64,000 bases of DNA from Rhipicephalus microplus (lineage: Eukaryota > Arthropoda > Arachnida > Ixodida > Ixodidae): positions 143,981,319-144,045,318 of the forward strand of contig NC_134707.1 in the NCBI RefSeq assembly GCF_043290135.1, read 5' to 3'. Below are positions 1 to 15,830 of the stretch, piece by piece. The notes under the pieces were generated by a model. That model did no database searches and was not told the DNA's origin. It was given only the letters and a program-made list of their open reading frames with translations. Every line of letters begins with the position of its first letter. Within the stretch, counting starts at the first letter, position 1. The position numbers and the translations under genes were made by a program.

Positions 1-3000
1 AACTAGAGACTCCTCAACTAAAAGCTCCACAACTAGAAACTACACATTACAGACTCCACAACAAGAAACTCCACAACTACAGACTCCACAACTAGAGACT
101 GCACAACTAGAGACTCCGCCACTAGAATCTCCACAGCTAGAAACTCCGAAACTAGAAACTCTACAACTAGAGACTCCGCAACTAGAAACTCCACAACTTG
201 AAACTCCACAACTAGAAACTCCACAACTAGAAATTCCACAACTAGAGACTCAACAACTAGAGACTCCTCAACTAAAAGCTCCAAAACTAGAAACTCCGTA
301 ACTAGAAATTCCACAACTAGAAACTACACAACTACAGACTCCGCAACTAGAAAACTCCGCAACCAGAAACTCCACAACTAGAAACTCCACAACTTGAAAG
401 CCCACAACTAGATACTCCACAACTACAAACTCCACAACTACAAACTCCACAACTAGAAACTCCACAACTAGAAACTCCACAACTTGAAGCTCCACAACTA
501 GAAACTCCGCAACTAGAAACTCCACAACTAGAAAACTCCGCAACTAGAAACTCTGCAACAAGAAACTCCGCCACTAGAAACTCCACAACTTGAAACACCA
601 CAACTGTATACTCCACAACTACGAATTCCACAACTAGAAACTCCACAACTAGAAACTCCACAACTTGGACCTCCGCGACTAGAAACTCCGCCACTAGAAT
701 CTCCACAACTAGAAAACTCCGCAACTAGAAACTCTGCATCTAGAAACTCCGCAACTATAAACTCCACAGCTAGAAACACCACAAATGGAAACTCCACAAG
801 TACATACTCCAAGACTAGAAACTGCACAACTACGAACCCCACAACTACGAACCCCACAACTAGAAACTCCACAACTAGAAACTCCACAACTTGAAACTCC
901 GCAACTAGAAACTCCGCAACTAGAAACTCCACAACTAGAAAACTCCGAAACTAGAAACCCTGCAACTAGAAACTCCACAGCTAGAAACTCCACAACTAGA
1001 AACTCCACAAGAAGACACTCCACAACTAGAAACTCCACAACTAGAGACTCCACAACTAGAGACTCCACAACTAAAATCTCCACAACAAGAAACTCCACAA
1101 CTTGAGACTTCGCAACTAGAATCTCCACAACTAGAAACTCCACAACTAGAGACTCCACAACTAGAAAATCGACAACTAGAAACTCAACAACTACAAACCT
1201 CACAACTAGAAACTCCACAACTAGAAACTCCGCAACTAGAAACTCCACAGCCAGAAAATCCACAACTAGAAACTCCGCAACAAAAAACTCAGCAAATAGA
1301 AACTCCACAACTAGAAACTCCACAGCCAGAGACTCAACAGCTAGAGACTGCACAACTAGAGACTCCGCAACTTGAAACTCCACAGCTAGAAACTCCACAA
1401 CTAAGAAACTCCACAACCAGAGACTCCAAAACCAGAAACTGCACAACTAGAGACTCCGCAACTAGAAACTCCACAACTAGAAACTCCACAACCAGAGACT
1501 CCAAAACCAGGGACTGCACAACTAGAGACTCCGCAACTAGAAACTCCACAGCTAGAAACTCCGCAACTAGAAACTCCACAACTAGAGATTCCGCAACTAG
1601 AAACTCGACAACTTAAAACTCTGCAACTAGAACATCCGCAACTATAAACTCAAGTAGAAACTCCCCAACTAGAAACTTCGCAACTAGAAACTCCACAACT
1701 CGAAAATCCACAACTAGAAACTTCACAACTAGAAACTCCCCATCAAGAAGCTCCACAATTAGAAACTCCACAACTAAAAACTCCACAACTAGAAACTCCA
1801 CAACTAGAAACTCCACAACTTGAAACTCCGCAACTAGAAACTCCGCAACTAGAAACTCCACAACTAGAAAACTCCGAAACTAGAAACCCTGCAACTAGAA
1901 ACTCCACAGCTAGAAACTCCACAACTAGAAACTCCACAAGAAGACACTCCACAACTAGAAACTCCACAACTAGAGACTCCACAACTAGAGACTCCACAAC
2001 TAAAATCTCCACAACAAGAAACTCCACAACTTGAATCTCCGCAACTAGAAACTCCGCAACTAGAAACTGCACAACTAGAAAACTCCGCAACTAGAAACCC
2101 TGCAACTAGAAACTCCACAGCTAGAAACTCCACAACTTCAAACTCCGCAACTAGAAACTCCACAACTACAGACTCCAGAACTAGAGACTGCACAACTAGA
2201 GACTCCGCCACTAGAATCTCCACAGCTAGAAACTTTGCAACTAGAAACTCTACAACTAGAGACTCCGCAACTTGAAACTCCACAACTTGAAGTTCCACAA
2301 CTAGAAACTCCACAACTAGAAATTCCACAACTAGAGACTCAACAACTAGAGACTCCTCAACTAAAAGCTCCACAACTAGAAACTCCGTAACTAGAAATTC
2401 CACAACTAGAAACTAGACAACTACAGACTCCGACACTAGAAAACTCCGCAACTAGTAACTCCACAACTAGAAACTCCACAACTTGAAAGCCCACAACTAG
2501 ATACTCCACAACAACAAACTCCACAACTAGAAACTCCACAACTAGAAACTCCACAACTTGAAGCTCCACAACTAGAAACTCCGCAACTAGAAACTCCACA
2601 ACTAGAAAACTCCGCAACTAGAAACTCTGCAACTAGAAACTCCGCCACTAGAAACTCCACAACTTGAAACACCACAACTATATATTCCACAGCTACAAAT
2701 TCCACAACTAGAATCTCCGCAAATAGAAACTCCGCAAATAGAAACTCAACTACTAGAAAATCCACAACTAGAAACTCCACAACTAGAAACTCCACAATTT
2801 GAAACCCAACAAATAGATACTCCACAACTACAGACTCCACAACTAGAAACTCCACAACTAGAAACTTCACAACAAGAAACTCCGCAACTAAAAACTCCGC
2901 GACTAGAAACTCCACAGCTAGACAATCCACAACTAGAAACGCCACAACGAGAAACTCCACGACTTGAAACTCCGCAACTAGAAACTCCGAAACTAGAAAC

Positions 3001-4014
3001 TCCACAACTAGAACTTCCGCAACTAGAGACTCAACAACTAGAGACTCCTCAACTAAAAGCTCCACAACTGGAAACTCCACAGCTAAAAACTCCACAACTA
3101 GAAACTCCACAACTAGAAACTCCGTAACTAGAAACCCGAAAACTAGAAACTACACAACTAGAAACTCCACACCTATTAATTCCACAACTTTAAACTCCAC
3201 AACTAAAACTCCACAACTAGAAACTCCACAACTAGAAACTCTGCAACTAGAAACTCCGCAACTAGAATCTCCACAGTTAGAAATTCCACAACTATAAACT
3301 CCACAACCAGAAACTCCACAACTAGAAACTCCAAAACTAGAGACTGCACAATTAGAGACTACGCAACTAGATACTCCAAAACTAGGAACTCTGCAACTAG
3401 AAAATCTACAACTACAAACTCGAAAACTAAAAACTACAAATAGAAACTCCACAACTAGAAACTCCACAAGTAGACATTCCACAACTAGAAACTTCACAAC
3501 TAGAGACTCCACAACTGAAAACTCCACAACTAGAAACTCCGCAACTAGAAACTCCGCAACTAGAAACTCCACAGCTAGAAACTCTACAACTTGAGACTTC
3601 GCAACTAAAGAACTCGGCAACTAGAAACTCAACAACTAGAAACTCCACAACTAGAAACACCGCAACTAAAAACTCTGCAACCAGAAATTTCACAGCTACA
3701 AAATCCACAACTAGAAACTCCACAATTGAAACTCCGCAACTAGAAACTCCGCCACTAGAATCTCCACAACTAGAAAACTCCGCTACTAGAAACTCTGCAA
3801 CTAGAAACTCCGCAACGAAAAACTCCACAGCTAGAAACTCCACAACTGGAAACTCCCCAACTAGAGACTTCACAACTAGAAACTCCACAACTACGAACTC
3901 CACAACTACGAACCCCACAACTAGAAACTCCGCAACTAGAAACTCCACAGCTAGAAAATCCATAACTAGAAACTCCCCAACTAGAAACTCCACAACCAGA
4001 AACTCCGCAACTAG

Positions 4015-4040
4015 AAACTCACTCCGCAACTAGAGACTCC
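4015..4040 (+). repeat. G unit 1 (19-bp unit with ACTC duplication)
   Basis: The unit reads AACTAGAAACTCACTCCGC, 4 bp longer than normal because ACTC is doubled. It is followed by AACTAGAGACTCC in each copy. The matching place in A2 (about 12.83 kb) lacks it. Confidence 0.88.
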
Positions 4041-5820
4041 ACAACTAGAAATTCCACAACTAGATACTTCACAACTACAAACTCCACAACTAGAAACTCT
4101 ACAACTAGAAACTCCACAACTTGAAGCTCCACAACTAGAAACTCCACAACTAGAAACTCCACAACTAGAAAACTCCGGAACTAGAAACTCTGCAACTAGA
4201 AACTCCGCAACTAGAAACTCCACAACTTGAAACACCACAACTATATACTCCACAACTACAAAATCCACAACTAGAAACTCTGCAACTAGAAACTCCGCAA
4301 CTAGAAACTCCACAGCTAGAAACTCCACAACTGGAAACTCCACAACTAGAGACTCCAAAACTAGAAACTGCACAACTACGAACCCCACAACAACGAACCC
4401 CAGAGCTAGAAGCTCCACAACTAGAAACTCCGCAACTAGAAGCTCCGCAACTAGAAACTCCACAGCTAGGAACTCCACGACTTGAGATTTCGCAACTAGA
4501 AACTCGGCAACTAGAAACTCAACTACTAGAAATTCAACAACTAGAAACTCCACAACTAGAACTCCACAACTTGAAACCCAACAAATAGATACTCCACAAC
4601 TACAGACTCCACAACTAGAAACTCCACAACTAAAAACTCCGCAACTAAAAACTTCGCAACTAGAAACTTCACAGCTAGAAACTCCACAACTTGAAACACC
4701 ACAACTAGATACTCCACAACTACAAATTGCACAACTAGAAACTCTGCAACTAGAAACTCCGCAGCTAGAAACTCCCCAACTTGAGACTTCGCAGCTAGAA
4801 ACTCGGCAACTAGAATCTCCACAACTAGAAACTCTGCGACTAGAAACTCCGCAGCTACAAACTCCGCAACCTAAAACTCAACAACTGGAGACTGCACAAC
4901 TAGAGACTCCGCAACTAGAGACTCCACAGCTAGAAACTCCGCAACTAGAAACTCCACAACTTGAAACTCCGCCACTAGAATCTCCACAACTAGAAAACTT
5001 CGCAACTAGAAACTCTGCAACTAGAAACTCCGCAACTAGAAACTCCACAGCTAGAAACTCCACAACTAGAAACTCCACAACTAGAGACTCCACAACTTGA
5101 AACTCCACAACTACGAACCCCAAAACTACGAACCCCACTATTAGCAACTCCACAACTAGAAACTCCACAACTAGAAACTCCACAACTTGAGACTTCGCAA
5201 CTACAAACTCCACAACTAAAAACTCCACTACTAGAGTCTCCAAAACTAGAAACTCCACAACTAGAAACTCCGCAACTTGAGACTTCGCAACTTGAAACTC
5301 GGCAACTAGAATCTCCACAACTAGAAACTCTGCAACTAGAAACTCCGCAACTAGAAACTCCACAGCTAGAAACTCCACAACTAGAGACTCCTCAACTCGA
5401 AACTCCACAACTACAAACCCCACAACTAGAAACTCCACAACTTGAAACTCCACAACTTGAGAGTTCGCAACTAGAAACTCCAACTCTAGAAACTCCACAA
5501 GTAGAGACTCCACAACTAGAAACTCCACAACTAGAAACTCTGCAACTAGAAACTCCACAACTAGAAAACTCCGCAACTAAAAACTCTGCAACTAGAAACT
5601 CCGCAACTAAAAACTTCTCACCTAGAAACTCCACAACTTGAAACACCACAACTAGATACTCCACAACTACAAATTGCACAACTAGAAACTCCACAACCAG
5701 AAACTCCGAAACTAGAAACTCCGCAGCTAGAAAATCCACAACTAGAAACTCCAAAACTAGATACTCCACAACTACAGACTCCGCAACTACAAAACTCCGC
5801 AACTAGAAACTCCACAACTA

Positions 5821-5898
5821 GACGATTCGCAACTATTGACTCTACAACTTCAAAATCCAAAACTATCAACTCCACAACTTGAAACGGCGCTACTAGAT
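5821..5898 (+). repeat. D box 1 (founder-like subtype)
   Basis: Divergent run of about five units in normal 15-bp register. It opens with GACGATTCGC, then AACTATTGACTCTAC, AACTTCAAAATCCAA, AACTATCAACTCCAC, and a last unit with GGCGC. Units 2-5 lack CTAG. The GAC and GGCGC variants are private to this copy. Confidence 0.93.
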
Positions 5899-6456
5899 AC
5901 TCCACAACTACAAACTCCACAACTAGAAACTCCACAACTTGGAACTCCGCAACTAGAAACTCCGCCACTAGAATCTCCACAACTAGAAAGTCCGCAACTA
6001 GAAACTCTGCATCTAGAAACTCCGCAACTAGAAACTCCACAGCTAGAAACACCACAAATGGAAACCCCACAAGTAGATACTCCACAACTTAGAAACTGCA
6101 CAACTACGAACCCCACAACTAAGAACCTCACAACTAGAAACTCCACAACTAGAAACTCAACAACTTGAGACTTCGCAACTAGAAACTCGACAACTAGAAA
6201 CTCAACAACTACAAACCTCACAACTTGAAACTCCACAACTAGAAACTCCGCAACTAGAAACTCCACAGCTAGAAAATCCACAACTAGAAACTCCGCAACA
6301 AGAAACTCAGCAAATAGAAACTCCACAACTAGAAACTCCACAACTAGAAACTCAACAGCCAGAGACTCCACAACAAGAGACTGCACATTTAGAGATGCCG
6401 CAACTTGAAACTCCACAGCTAGAAACTCCGCAACTAGAAACTCCACAACTAGAAAC

Positions 6457-6491
6457 TTTACAACTAGAAACTCCATAACTAGACAATTCGG
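6457..6491 (+). repeat. F precursor in A1 (undeleted)
   Basis: Reads TTTACAACTAGAAACTCCAT, then AACTAGACAATTCGG. The two ACT trinucleotides that flank the 7 bp missing from all F junctions downstream are intact here. Confidence 0.85.
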
Positions 6492-7511
6492 AACTAGAAA
6501 CTCCACAACTAGAAACTCCACATCCAGAGACTCCAAAACCAGAGACTGCACAACTAGAGACTACGCCACTAGAAACTCCACAGCTAGAAACTTCGCAACT
6601 AGAAACTCCACAAATAGAGACTCCGCCACTAGAAACTCGACAACTTAAAACTCTGCAACTAGAAAATCCGCAACTATAAACTCAAGTAAAAACTCCCCAA
6701 CTAGAAACTTCGCAACTAGAAACTCCACAACTAGAAAATCCACAACTAGAAATTCCGTAAATAGAAACCCGAAAACTAGAAACTCCACAACTAGAAACTC
6801 CACACCTATAAATTCCCCAACTTTAAACTCCACAACTAAAACTCCACAACTTGAAACTCCACAACTAGAAACTCTGCAACTAGAAACTCCTCAACTAGAA
6901 ACTCCACAGTTAGAAATTCCACAACTATAAACTCCACAGCCAGAAACTCCACAACTAGAGACTCCAAAACAAGAGACTGCACAATTAGAGACTCCGCAAC
7001 TAGATACTCCAAAACTAGGAACTCTGCAACTAGAAAATCTACAACTACAAACTCGAAAACTAAAAACTACAAATAGAAACTCCACAACTAGAAACTCCAC
7101 AAGTAGACACTCCACAACTAGAAACTCCACAACTAGAAACTCCACAACTTGAAACACCCAAACTAGATACTCCACAACTACAAATTCCACAACTAAAAAC
7201 TCCACAACTAGAAACTGCGCAACTAAAACTCCACAGCTAGAAACTCTACAACTTGAGACTTCGCAACTAAAGAACTCGGCAACTAGAAACTCAACAACTA
7301 GAAACTCCACAACTAGAAACACCGCAACTAAAAACTCTGCAACCAGAAATTCCACAGCTTGAAAATCCACAACTAGAAACTCTGCAACTAGAAACTCCGC
7401 AAATAGAAACTCCACAGCTAGAAAATCCACAACTAGAAACTCCACAACTAGAAACTCCACAACTACTGACTCCGCAACTAAAAACTCCACAACCAGAAAC
7501 TCCGCAACTAG

Positions 7512-7537
7512 AAACTCACTCCGCAACTAGAGACTCC
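7512..7537 (+). repeat. G unit 2
   Basis: Same 19-bp unit and same right flank, second copy in A1. Confidence 0.88.
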
Positions 7538-8161
7538 ACAACTAGAAATTCCACAACTAGAAACTCCACAACTACAGACTCCGCAAATAGAAAACTCCGC
7601 AACTAGAAATTCCACAACTAGAAACTCCACAACTTGAAATTCCACAACTAGATACTCAAAAACTACTAATTCCACAACTAAAAACTCCACAACTAGAAAC
7701 TCCGCAACTAGAAACTCCACAGCTAGAAACTCTACAACTTGAAACACCACAACTAGATACTCCACAGCTACAAATTCCACAACTAGAAACTCCGCAACTA
7801 GAAATTCCGCAACTAGAAGCTCCGCAACTAGAAACTCCGCAGCAAGAAACTACACGACTTGAGACTTCGCAACTAGAAACTCGGCAACCAGAAACTCAAC
7901 AACTAGAAACTCCACAACTAGAAACTCCACAGCCAGAAAGTCCACAACTTCAAACCCAACAAATAGATACTCCACAACTACAGACTCCACAACTAGAAAC
8001 TCCACAACTAGAAACTCCACAACCAGAAACTCCGCAACTAGAAACTCCACAGCTAGAAAATCCACAACTAGAAACTCCAAAACTAGAAACTCCAAAACTA
8101 GAAACTCCACAACTACAGACTCCGCAACTACAAAACTCCGCAACTAGAAACTCCACAACTA

Positions 8162-8239
8162 GACGATTCGCAACTAATAACTCTACAACTTCAAAATCCA
8201 AAACTATCAACTCCACAACTTGAAACGCCGCGACTAAAT
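8162..8239 (+). repeat. D box 2 (subtype I)
   Basis: Same block with AACTAATAACTCTAC as its second unit and GCCGCGACTAAATAC at its end, so the closing CTAG is lost. Confidence 0.93.
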
Positions 8240-11200
8240 ACTCCACAACTACAAACTCCACAACTAGAAAACTCCGAAACTAGAAACCCTGCAACTAGAA
8301 ACTCCACAGCTAGAAACACTACAACTAGAAACTCCACAAGTAGAAACTCCGCAACTAGAAACTCCACGACTAGAAAACTCCGGAACTAGAAACTCTGCAA
8401 CTAGAAACTCCGCAACTAGAAACTCCACAACTTGAAACTCCACAACTATATACCCCACAACTACAAAATCCACAACTAGAAACTCCGCAACTAGAAACTC
8501 CCTAACTAGAAGCTCCGCAACTAGAAACTCCACAGTTAAAAACTCCATGACTTTAGACTTCGCAACTAGAAACTCGACAACTAGAAACTCAACTACTAGA
8601 AACTCCACAAATAGAAACTCCACAACTAGAAACTGCGCAACTAGAAACTCCACAACTAGAAACTCCACAACGAGAAACTCCACAACTTGAAACTCCGCAA
8701 CTAGAAACTCCGCCAATAGAATCTCCACAACTAGAAAACTCCGCAACTAGAAACTCTGCAACTAGAAACTCCGCAACTAGAAACTCCACAACTAGAAATT
8801 CCACAACTAGAGACTCAACAACTAGAGACTCCTCAACTAAAAGCTCCACAACTAGAAACTACACATTACAGACTCCACAACAAGAAACTCCACAACTACA
8901 GACTCCACAACTAGAGACTGCACAACTAGAGACTCCGCCACTAGAATCTCCACAGCTAGAAACTCCGAAACTAGAAACTCTACAACTAGAGACTCCGCAA
9001 CTAGAAACTCCACAACTTGAAACTCCACAACTAGAAACTCCACAACTAGAAATTCCACAACTAGAGACTCAACAACTAGAGACTCCTCAACTAAAAGCTC
9101 CAAAACTAGAAACTCCGTAACTAGAAATTCCACAACTAGAAACTACACAACTACAGACTCCGCAACTAGAAAACTCCGCAACCAGAAACTCCACAACTAG
9201 AAACTCCACAACTTGAAAGCCCACAACTAGATACTCCACAACTACAAACTCCACAACTACAAACTCCACAACTAGAAACTCCACAACTAGAAACTCCACA
9301 ACTTGAAGCTCCACAACTAGAAACTCCGCAACTAGAAACTCCACAACTAGAAAACTCCGCAACTAGAAACTCTGCAACAAGAAACTCCGCCACTAGAAAC
9401 TCCACAACTTGAAACACCACAACTGTATACTCCACAACTACGAATTCCACAACTAGAAACTCCACAACTAGAAACTCCACAACTTGGACCTCCGCGACTA
9501 GAAACTCCGCCACTAGAATCTCCACAACTAGAAAACTCCGCAACTAGAAACTCTGCATCTAGAAACTCCGCAACTATAAACTCCACAGCTAGAAACACCA
9601 CAAATGGAAACTCCACAAGTACATACTCCAAGACTAGAAACTGCACAACTACGAACCCCACAACTACGAACCCCACAACTAGAAACTCCACTACTAGAAA
9701 CTCCACAACTTGAAACTCCGCAACTAGAAACTCCGCAACTAGAAACTCCACAACTAGAAAACTCCGAAACTAGAAACCCTGCAACTAGAAACTCCACAGC
9801 TAGAAACTCCACAACTAGAAACTCCACAAGAAGACACTCCACAACTAGAAACTCCACAACTAGAGACTCCACAACTAGAGACTCCACAACTAAAATCTCC
9901 ACAACAAGAAACTCCACAACTTGAGACTTCGCAACTAGAATCTCCACAACTAGAAACTCCACAACTAGAGACTCCACAACTAGAAAATCGACAACTAGAA
10001 ACTCAACAACTACAAACCTCACAACTAGAAACTCCACAACTAGAAACTCCGCAACTAGAAACTCCACAGCCAGAAAATCCACAACTAGAAACTCCGCAAC
10101 AAAAAACTCAGCAAATAGAAACTCCACAACTAGAAACTCCACAGCCAGAGACTCAACAGCTAGAGACTGCACAACTAGAGACTCCGCAACTTGAAACTCC
10201 ACAGCTAGAAACTCCACAACTAAGAAACTCCACAACCAGAGACTCCAAAACCAGAAACTGCACAACTAGAGACTCCGCAACTAGAAACTCCACAACTAGA
10301 AACTCCACAACCAGAGACTCCAAAACCAGGGACTGCACAACTAGAGACTCCGCAACTAGAAACTCCACAGCTAGAAACTCCGCAACTAGAAACTCCACAA
10401 CTAGAGACTCCGCAACTAGAAACTCGACAACTTAAAACTCTGCAACTAGAACATCCGCAACTATAAACTCAAGTAGAAACTCCCCAACTAGAAACATCGC
10501 AACTAGAAACTCCACAACTCGAAAATCCACAACTAGAAACTTCACAACTAGAAACTCCCCATCAAGAAGCTCCACAATTAGAAACTCCACAACTAAAAAC
10601 TCCACAACTAGAAACTCCACAACTAGAAACTCCACAACTTGAAACTCCGCAACTAGAAACTCCGCAACTAGAAACTCCACAACTAGAAAACTCCGAAACT
10701 AGAAACCCTGCAACTAGAAACTCCACAGCTAGAAACTCCACAACTAGAAACTCCACAAGAAGACACTCCACAACTAGAAACTCCACAACTAGAGACTCCA
10801 CAACTAGAGACTCCACAACTAAAATCTCCACAACAAGAAACTCCACAACTTGAATCTCCGCAACTAGAAACTCCGCAACTAGAAACTGCACAACTAGAAA
10901 ACTCCGCAACTAGAAACCCTGCAACTAGAAACTCCACAGCTAGAAACTCCACAACTTCAAACTCCGCAACTAAAAACTCCACAACTACAGACTCCAGAAC
11001 TAGAGACTGCACAACTAGAGACTCCGCCACTAGAATCTCCACAGCTAGAAACTTTGCAACTAGAAACTCTACAACTAGAGACTCCGCAACTTGAAACTCC
11101 ACAACTTGAAGTTCCACAACTAGAAACTCCACAACTAGAAATTCCACAACTAGAGACTCAACAACTAGAGACTCCTCAACTAAAAGCTCCACAACTAGAA

Positions 11201-14200
11201 ACTCCGTAACTAGAAATTCCACAACTAGAAACTAGACAACTACAGACTCCGACACTAGAAAACTCCGCAACTAGTAACTCCACAACTAGAAACTCCACAA
11301 CTTGAAAGCCCACAACTAGATACTCCACAACAACAAACTCCACAACTAGAAACTCCACAACTAGAAACTCCACAACTTGAAGCTCCACAACTAGAAACTC
11401 CGCAACTAGAAACTCCACAACTAGAAAACTCCGCAACTAGAAACTCTGCAACTAGAAACTCCGCCACTAGAAACTCCACAACTTGAAACACCACAACTAT
11501 ATATTCCACAGCTACAAATTCCACAACTAGAATCTCCGCAAATAGAAACTCCGCAAATAGAAACTCAACTACTAGAAAATCCACAACTAGAAACTCCACA
11601 ACTAGAAACTCCACAATTTGAAACCCAACAAATAGATACTCCACAACTACAGACTCCACAACTAGAAACTCCACAACTAGAAACTTCACAACAAGAAACT
11701 CCGCAACTAAAAACTCCGCGACTAGAAACTCCACAGCTAGACAATCCACAACTAGAAACGCCACAACGAGAAACTCCACGACTTGAAACTCCGCAACTAG
11801 AAACTCCGCAACTAGAAACTCCACAACTAGAACTTCCGCAACTAGAGACTCAACAACTAGAGACTCCTCAACTAAAAGCTCCACAACTGGAAACTCCACA
11901 GCTAAAAACTCCACAACTAGAAACTCCACAACTAGAAACTCCGTAACTAGAAACCCGAAAACTAGAAACTACACAACTAGAAACTCCACACCTATTAATT
12001 CCACAACTTTAAACTCCACAACTAAAAATCCACAACTAGAAACTCCACAACTAGAAACTCTGCAACTAGAAACTCCGCAACTAGAATCTCCACAGTTAGA
12101 AATTCCACAACTATAAACTCCACAACCAGAAACTCCACAACTAGAAACTCCAAAACTAGAGACAGCACAATTAGAGACTACGCAACTAGATACTCCAAAA
12201 CTAGGAACTCTGCAACTAGAAAATCTACAACTACAAACTCGAAAACTAAAAACTACAAATAGAAACTCCACAACTAGAAACTCCACAAGTAGACATTCCA
12301 CAACTAGAAACTTCACAACTAGAGACTCCACAACTGAAAACTCCACAACTAGAAACTCCGCAACTAGAAACTCCGCAACTAGAAACTCCACAGCTAGAAA
12401 CTCTACAACTTGAGACTTCGCAACTAAAGAACTCGGCAACTAGAAACTCAACAACTAGAAACTCCACAACTAGAAACACCGCAACTAAAAACTCTGCAAC
12501 CAGAAATTTCACAGCTACAAAATCCACAACTAGAAACTCTGCAACTAGAAACTCCGCAAATCGAAACTCAACAGCTAAAAAATTAACAACTAGAAACTCC
12601 ACAACTAGAAACTCCACAACTTGAAAGTCCACAACTAGATACTCCACAACTAGAAACTCCACAGCTAGAAACTGTACAACTTGAGACTTCGCAACTAAAG
12701 AACTCGGCAACTAGAAACTCAACAACTAGAAACTCCACAACTAGAAACACCGCAACTAAAAACTCTGAAACCAGAAATTCCACAGCTAGAAAATCCACAA
12801 CTAGAAACTCTGCAACTAGAAACTCTGCCTATAGAAACTCCACAGCTAAAAAATTAACAACTAGAAACTCCACAACTAGAAACTCCACAACTTGAAAGTC
12901 CACAACTAGATACTCCACAACTACAAACTCCACAACTAGAAACTCCACAACGAGAAACTCCACAACTTGAAGCTCCACAACTAGAAACTCCGCAACTAGA
13001 AACTCCACAACTAGAAAACTCCGGAACTAGAAACTCTGCAACTAGAAACTCCGCAAATAGAAACTCCACAACTTGAAACACCACAACTATATACTCCACA
13101 ACTACAAAATCCACAACTAGAAACTCCGCAACTAGAAACTCCGCAACTAGAAACTCCACAGCTAGAAACTCCATGACTTGAGATTTCGCAACTAGAAACT
13201 CGGCAACTGGAAACTCAACTACTAGAAACTCAACAACTAGAAACTCCACAGCTAGAAACTCCACAACTGGAAACTCCACAACTAGAGACTCCAAAACTAG
13301 AAACTGCACAACTACGAACCCCACAACAACGAACCCCAGAGCTAGAAGCTCCACAACTAGAAACTCCGCAACTAGAAGCTCCGCAACTAGAAACTCCACA
13401 GCTAGGAACTCCACGACTTGAGATTTCGCAACTAGAAACTCGGCAACTAGAAACTCAACTACTAGAAATTCAACAACTAGAAACTCCACAACTAGAACTC
13501 CACAACTTGAAACCCAACAAATAGATACTCCACAACTACAGACTCCACAACTAGAAACTCCACAACTAAAAACTCCGCAACTAAAAACTTCGCAACTAGA
13601 AACTTCACAGCTAGAAACTCCACAACTTGAAACACCACAACTAGATACTCCACAACTACAAATTGCACAACTAGAAACTCTGCAACTAGAAACTCCGCAG
13701 CTAGAAACTCCCCAACTTGAGACTTCGCAGCTAGAAACTCGGCAACTAGAATCTCCACAACTAGAAACTCTGCGACTAGAAACTCCGCAGCTACAAACTC
13801 CGCAACCTAAAACTCAAGAACTGGAGACTGCACAACTAGAGACTCCGCAACTAGAGACTCCACAGCTAGAAACTCCGCAACTAGAAACTCCACAACTTGA
13901 AACTCCGCCACTAGAATCTCCACAACTAGAAAACTTCGCAACTAGAAACTCTGCAACTAGAAACTCCGCAACTAGAAACTCCACAGCTAGAAACTCCACA
14001 ACTAGAAACTCCACAACTAGAGACTCCACAACTTGAAACTCCACAACTACGAACCCCAAAACTACGAACCCCACTATTAGCAACTCCACAACTAGAAACT
14101 CCACAACTAGAAACTCCACAACTTGAGACTTCGCAACTACAAACTCCACAACTAAAAACTCCACTACTAGAGTCTCCAAAACTAGAAACTCCACAACTAG

Positions 14201-14775
14201 AAACTCCGCAACTTGAGACTTCGCAACTTGAAACTCGGCAACTAGAATCTCCACAACTAGAAACTCTGCAACTAGAAACTCCGCAACTAGAAACTCCACA
14301 ACTAGAAAGTCCGCAACTAGAAACTCTGCATCTAGAAACTCCGCAACTAGAAACTCCACAGCTAGAAACACCACAAATGGAAACCCCACAAGTAGATACT
14401 CCACAACTTAGAAACTGCACAACTACGAACCCCACAACTAAGAACCCCACAACTAGAAACTCCACAACTAGAAACTCAACAACTTGAGACTTCGCAACTA
14501 GAAACTCGACAACTAGAAACTCAACAACTACAAACCTCACAACTAGAAACTCCACAACTAGAAACTCCGCAACTAGAAACTCCACAGCTAGAAAATCCAC
14601 AACTAGAAACTCCGCAACAAGAAACTCAGCAAATAGAAACTCCACAACTAGAAACTCCACAACTAGAAACTCAACAGCCAGAGACTCCACAACTAGAGAC
14701 TGCACATTTAGAGATGCCGCAACTTGAAACTCCACAGCTAGAAACTCCGCAACTAGAAACTCCACAACTAGAAAC

Positions 14776-14810
14776 TTTACAACTAGAAACTCCATAACTA
14801 GACAATTCGG
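14776..14810 (+). repeat. F precursor in A2 (undeleted)
   Basis: Counterpart of the A1 site at offset 8,319, with the same sequence. Confidence 0.85.
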
Positions 14811-15830
14811 AACTAGAAACTCCACAACTAGAAACTCCACATCCAGAGACTCCAAAACCAGAGACTGCACAACTAGAGACTACGCCACTAGAAACTCCAC
14901 AGCTAGAAACTTCGCAACTAGAAACTCCACAAATAGAGACTCCGCCACTAGAAACTCGACAACTTAAAACTCTGCAACTAGAAAATCCGCAACTATAAAC
15001 TCAAGTAAAAACTCCCCAACTAGAAACTTCGCAACTAGAAACTCCACAACTAGAAAATCCACAACTAGAAATTCCGTAAATAGAAACCCGAAAACTAGAA
15101 ACTCCACAACTAGAAACTCCACACCTATAAATTCCCCAACTTTAAACTCCACAACTAAAACTCCACAACTTGAAACTCCACAACTAGAAACTCTGCAACT
15201 AGAAACTCCTCAACTAGAAACTCCACAGTTAGAAATTCCACAACTATAAACTCCACAACCAGAAACTCCACAACTAGAGACTCCAAAACAAGAGACTGCA
15301 AAATTAGAGACTCCGCAACTAGATACTCCAAAACTAGGAACTCTGCAACTAGAAAATCTACAACTACAAACTCGAAAACTAAAAACTACAAATAGAAACT
15401 CCACAACTAGAAACTCCACAAGTAGACACTCCACAACTAGAAACTCCACAACTAGAAACTCCACAACTTGAAACACCCAAACTAGATACTCCACAACTAC
15501 AAATTCCACAACTAAAAACTCCACAACTAGAAACTCCGCAACTAAAACTCCACAGCTAGAAACTCTACAACTTGAGACTTCGCAACTAAAGAACTCGGCA
15601 ACTAGAAACTCAACAACTAGAAACTCCACAACTAGAAACACCGCAACTAAAAACTCTGCCACCAGAAATTCCACAGCTTGAAAATCCACAACTAGAAACT
15701 CTGCAACTAGAAACTCCGCAAATAGAAACTCCACAGCTAGAAAATCCACAACTAGAAACTCCACAACTAGAAACTCCACAACTACTGACTCCGCAACTAA
15801 AAACTCCACAACCAGAAACTCCGCAACTAG

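Larger units (their letters stand above)
1..8819 (+). repeat. Higher-order repeat A1 (8,819 bp)
   Basis: The variant pattern beginning at base 1 (AACTAGAGACTCCTC) recurs at 8,820 and again at 17,229. Translated patterns in the first 2.4 kb of A1 match those of A2 at a constant offset of 8,819 with only scattered single differences; for example, the 93-codon pattern at 33-314 recurs unchanged at 8,852-9,133. The copy may have begun upstream of the window. It contains D boxes at 5,821 and 8,162, the undeleted F precursor at 6,457, and G units at 4,015 and 7,512. Confidence 0.9.

Noticed and set aside
785..1105. Plus-strand ATG frame with PQLET repeats (also 9,604-9,924 and 18,013-18,333; 62,956-63,210 is similar)
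   Set aside because: The ATG comes from a single variant unit (CACAAATGGAAAC or CACAAATGAAAAC). The first three frames run from PQLET into STTRN after a register shift, and all end at the next closed frame. The recurrence is due to HOR copying.
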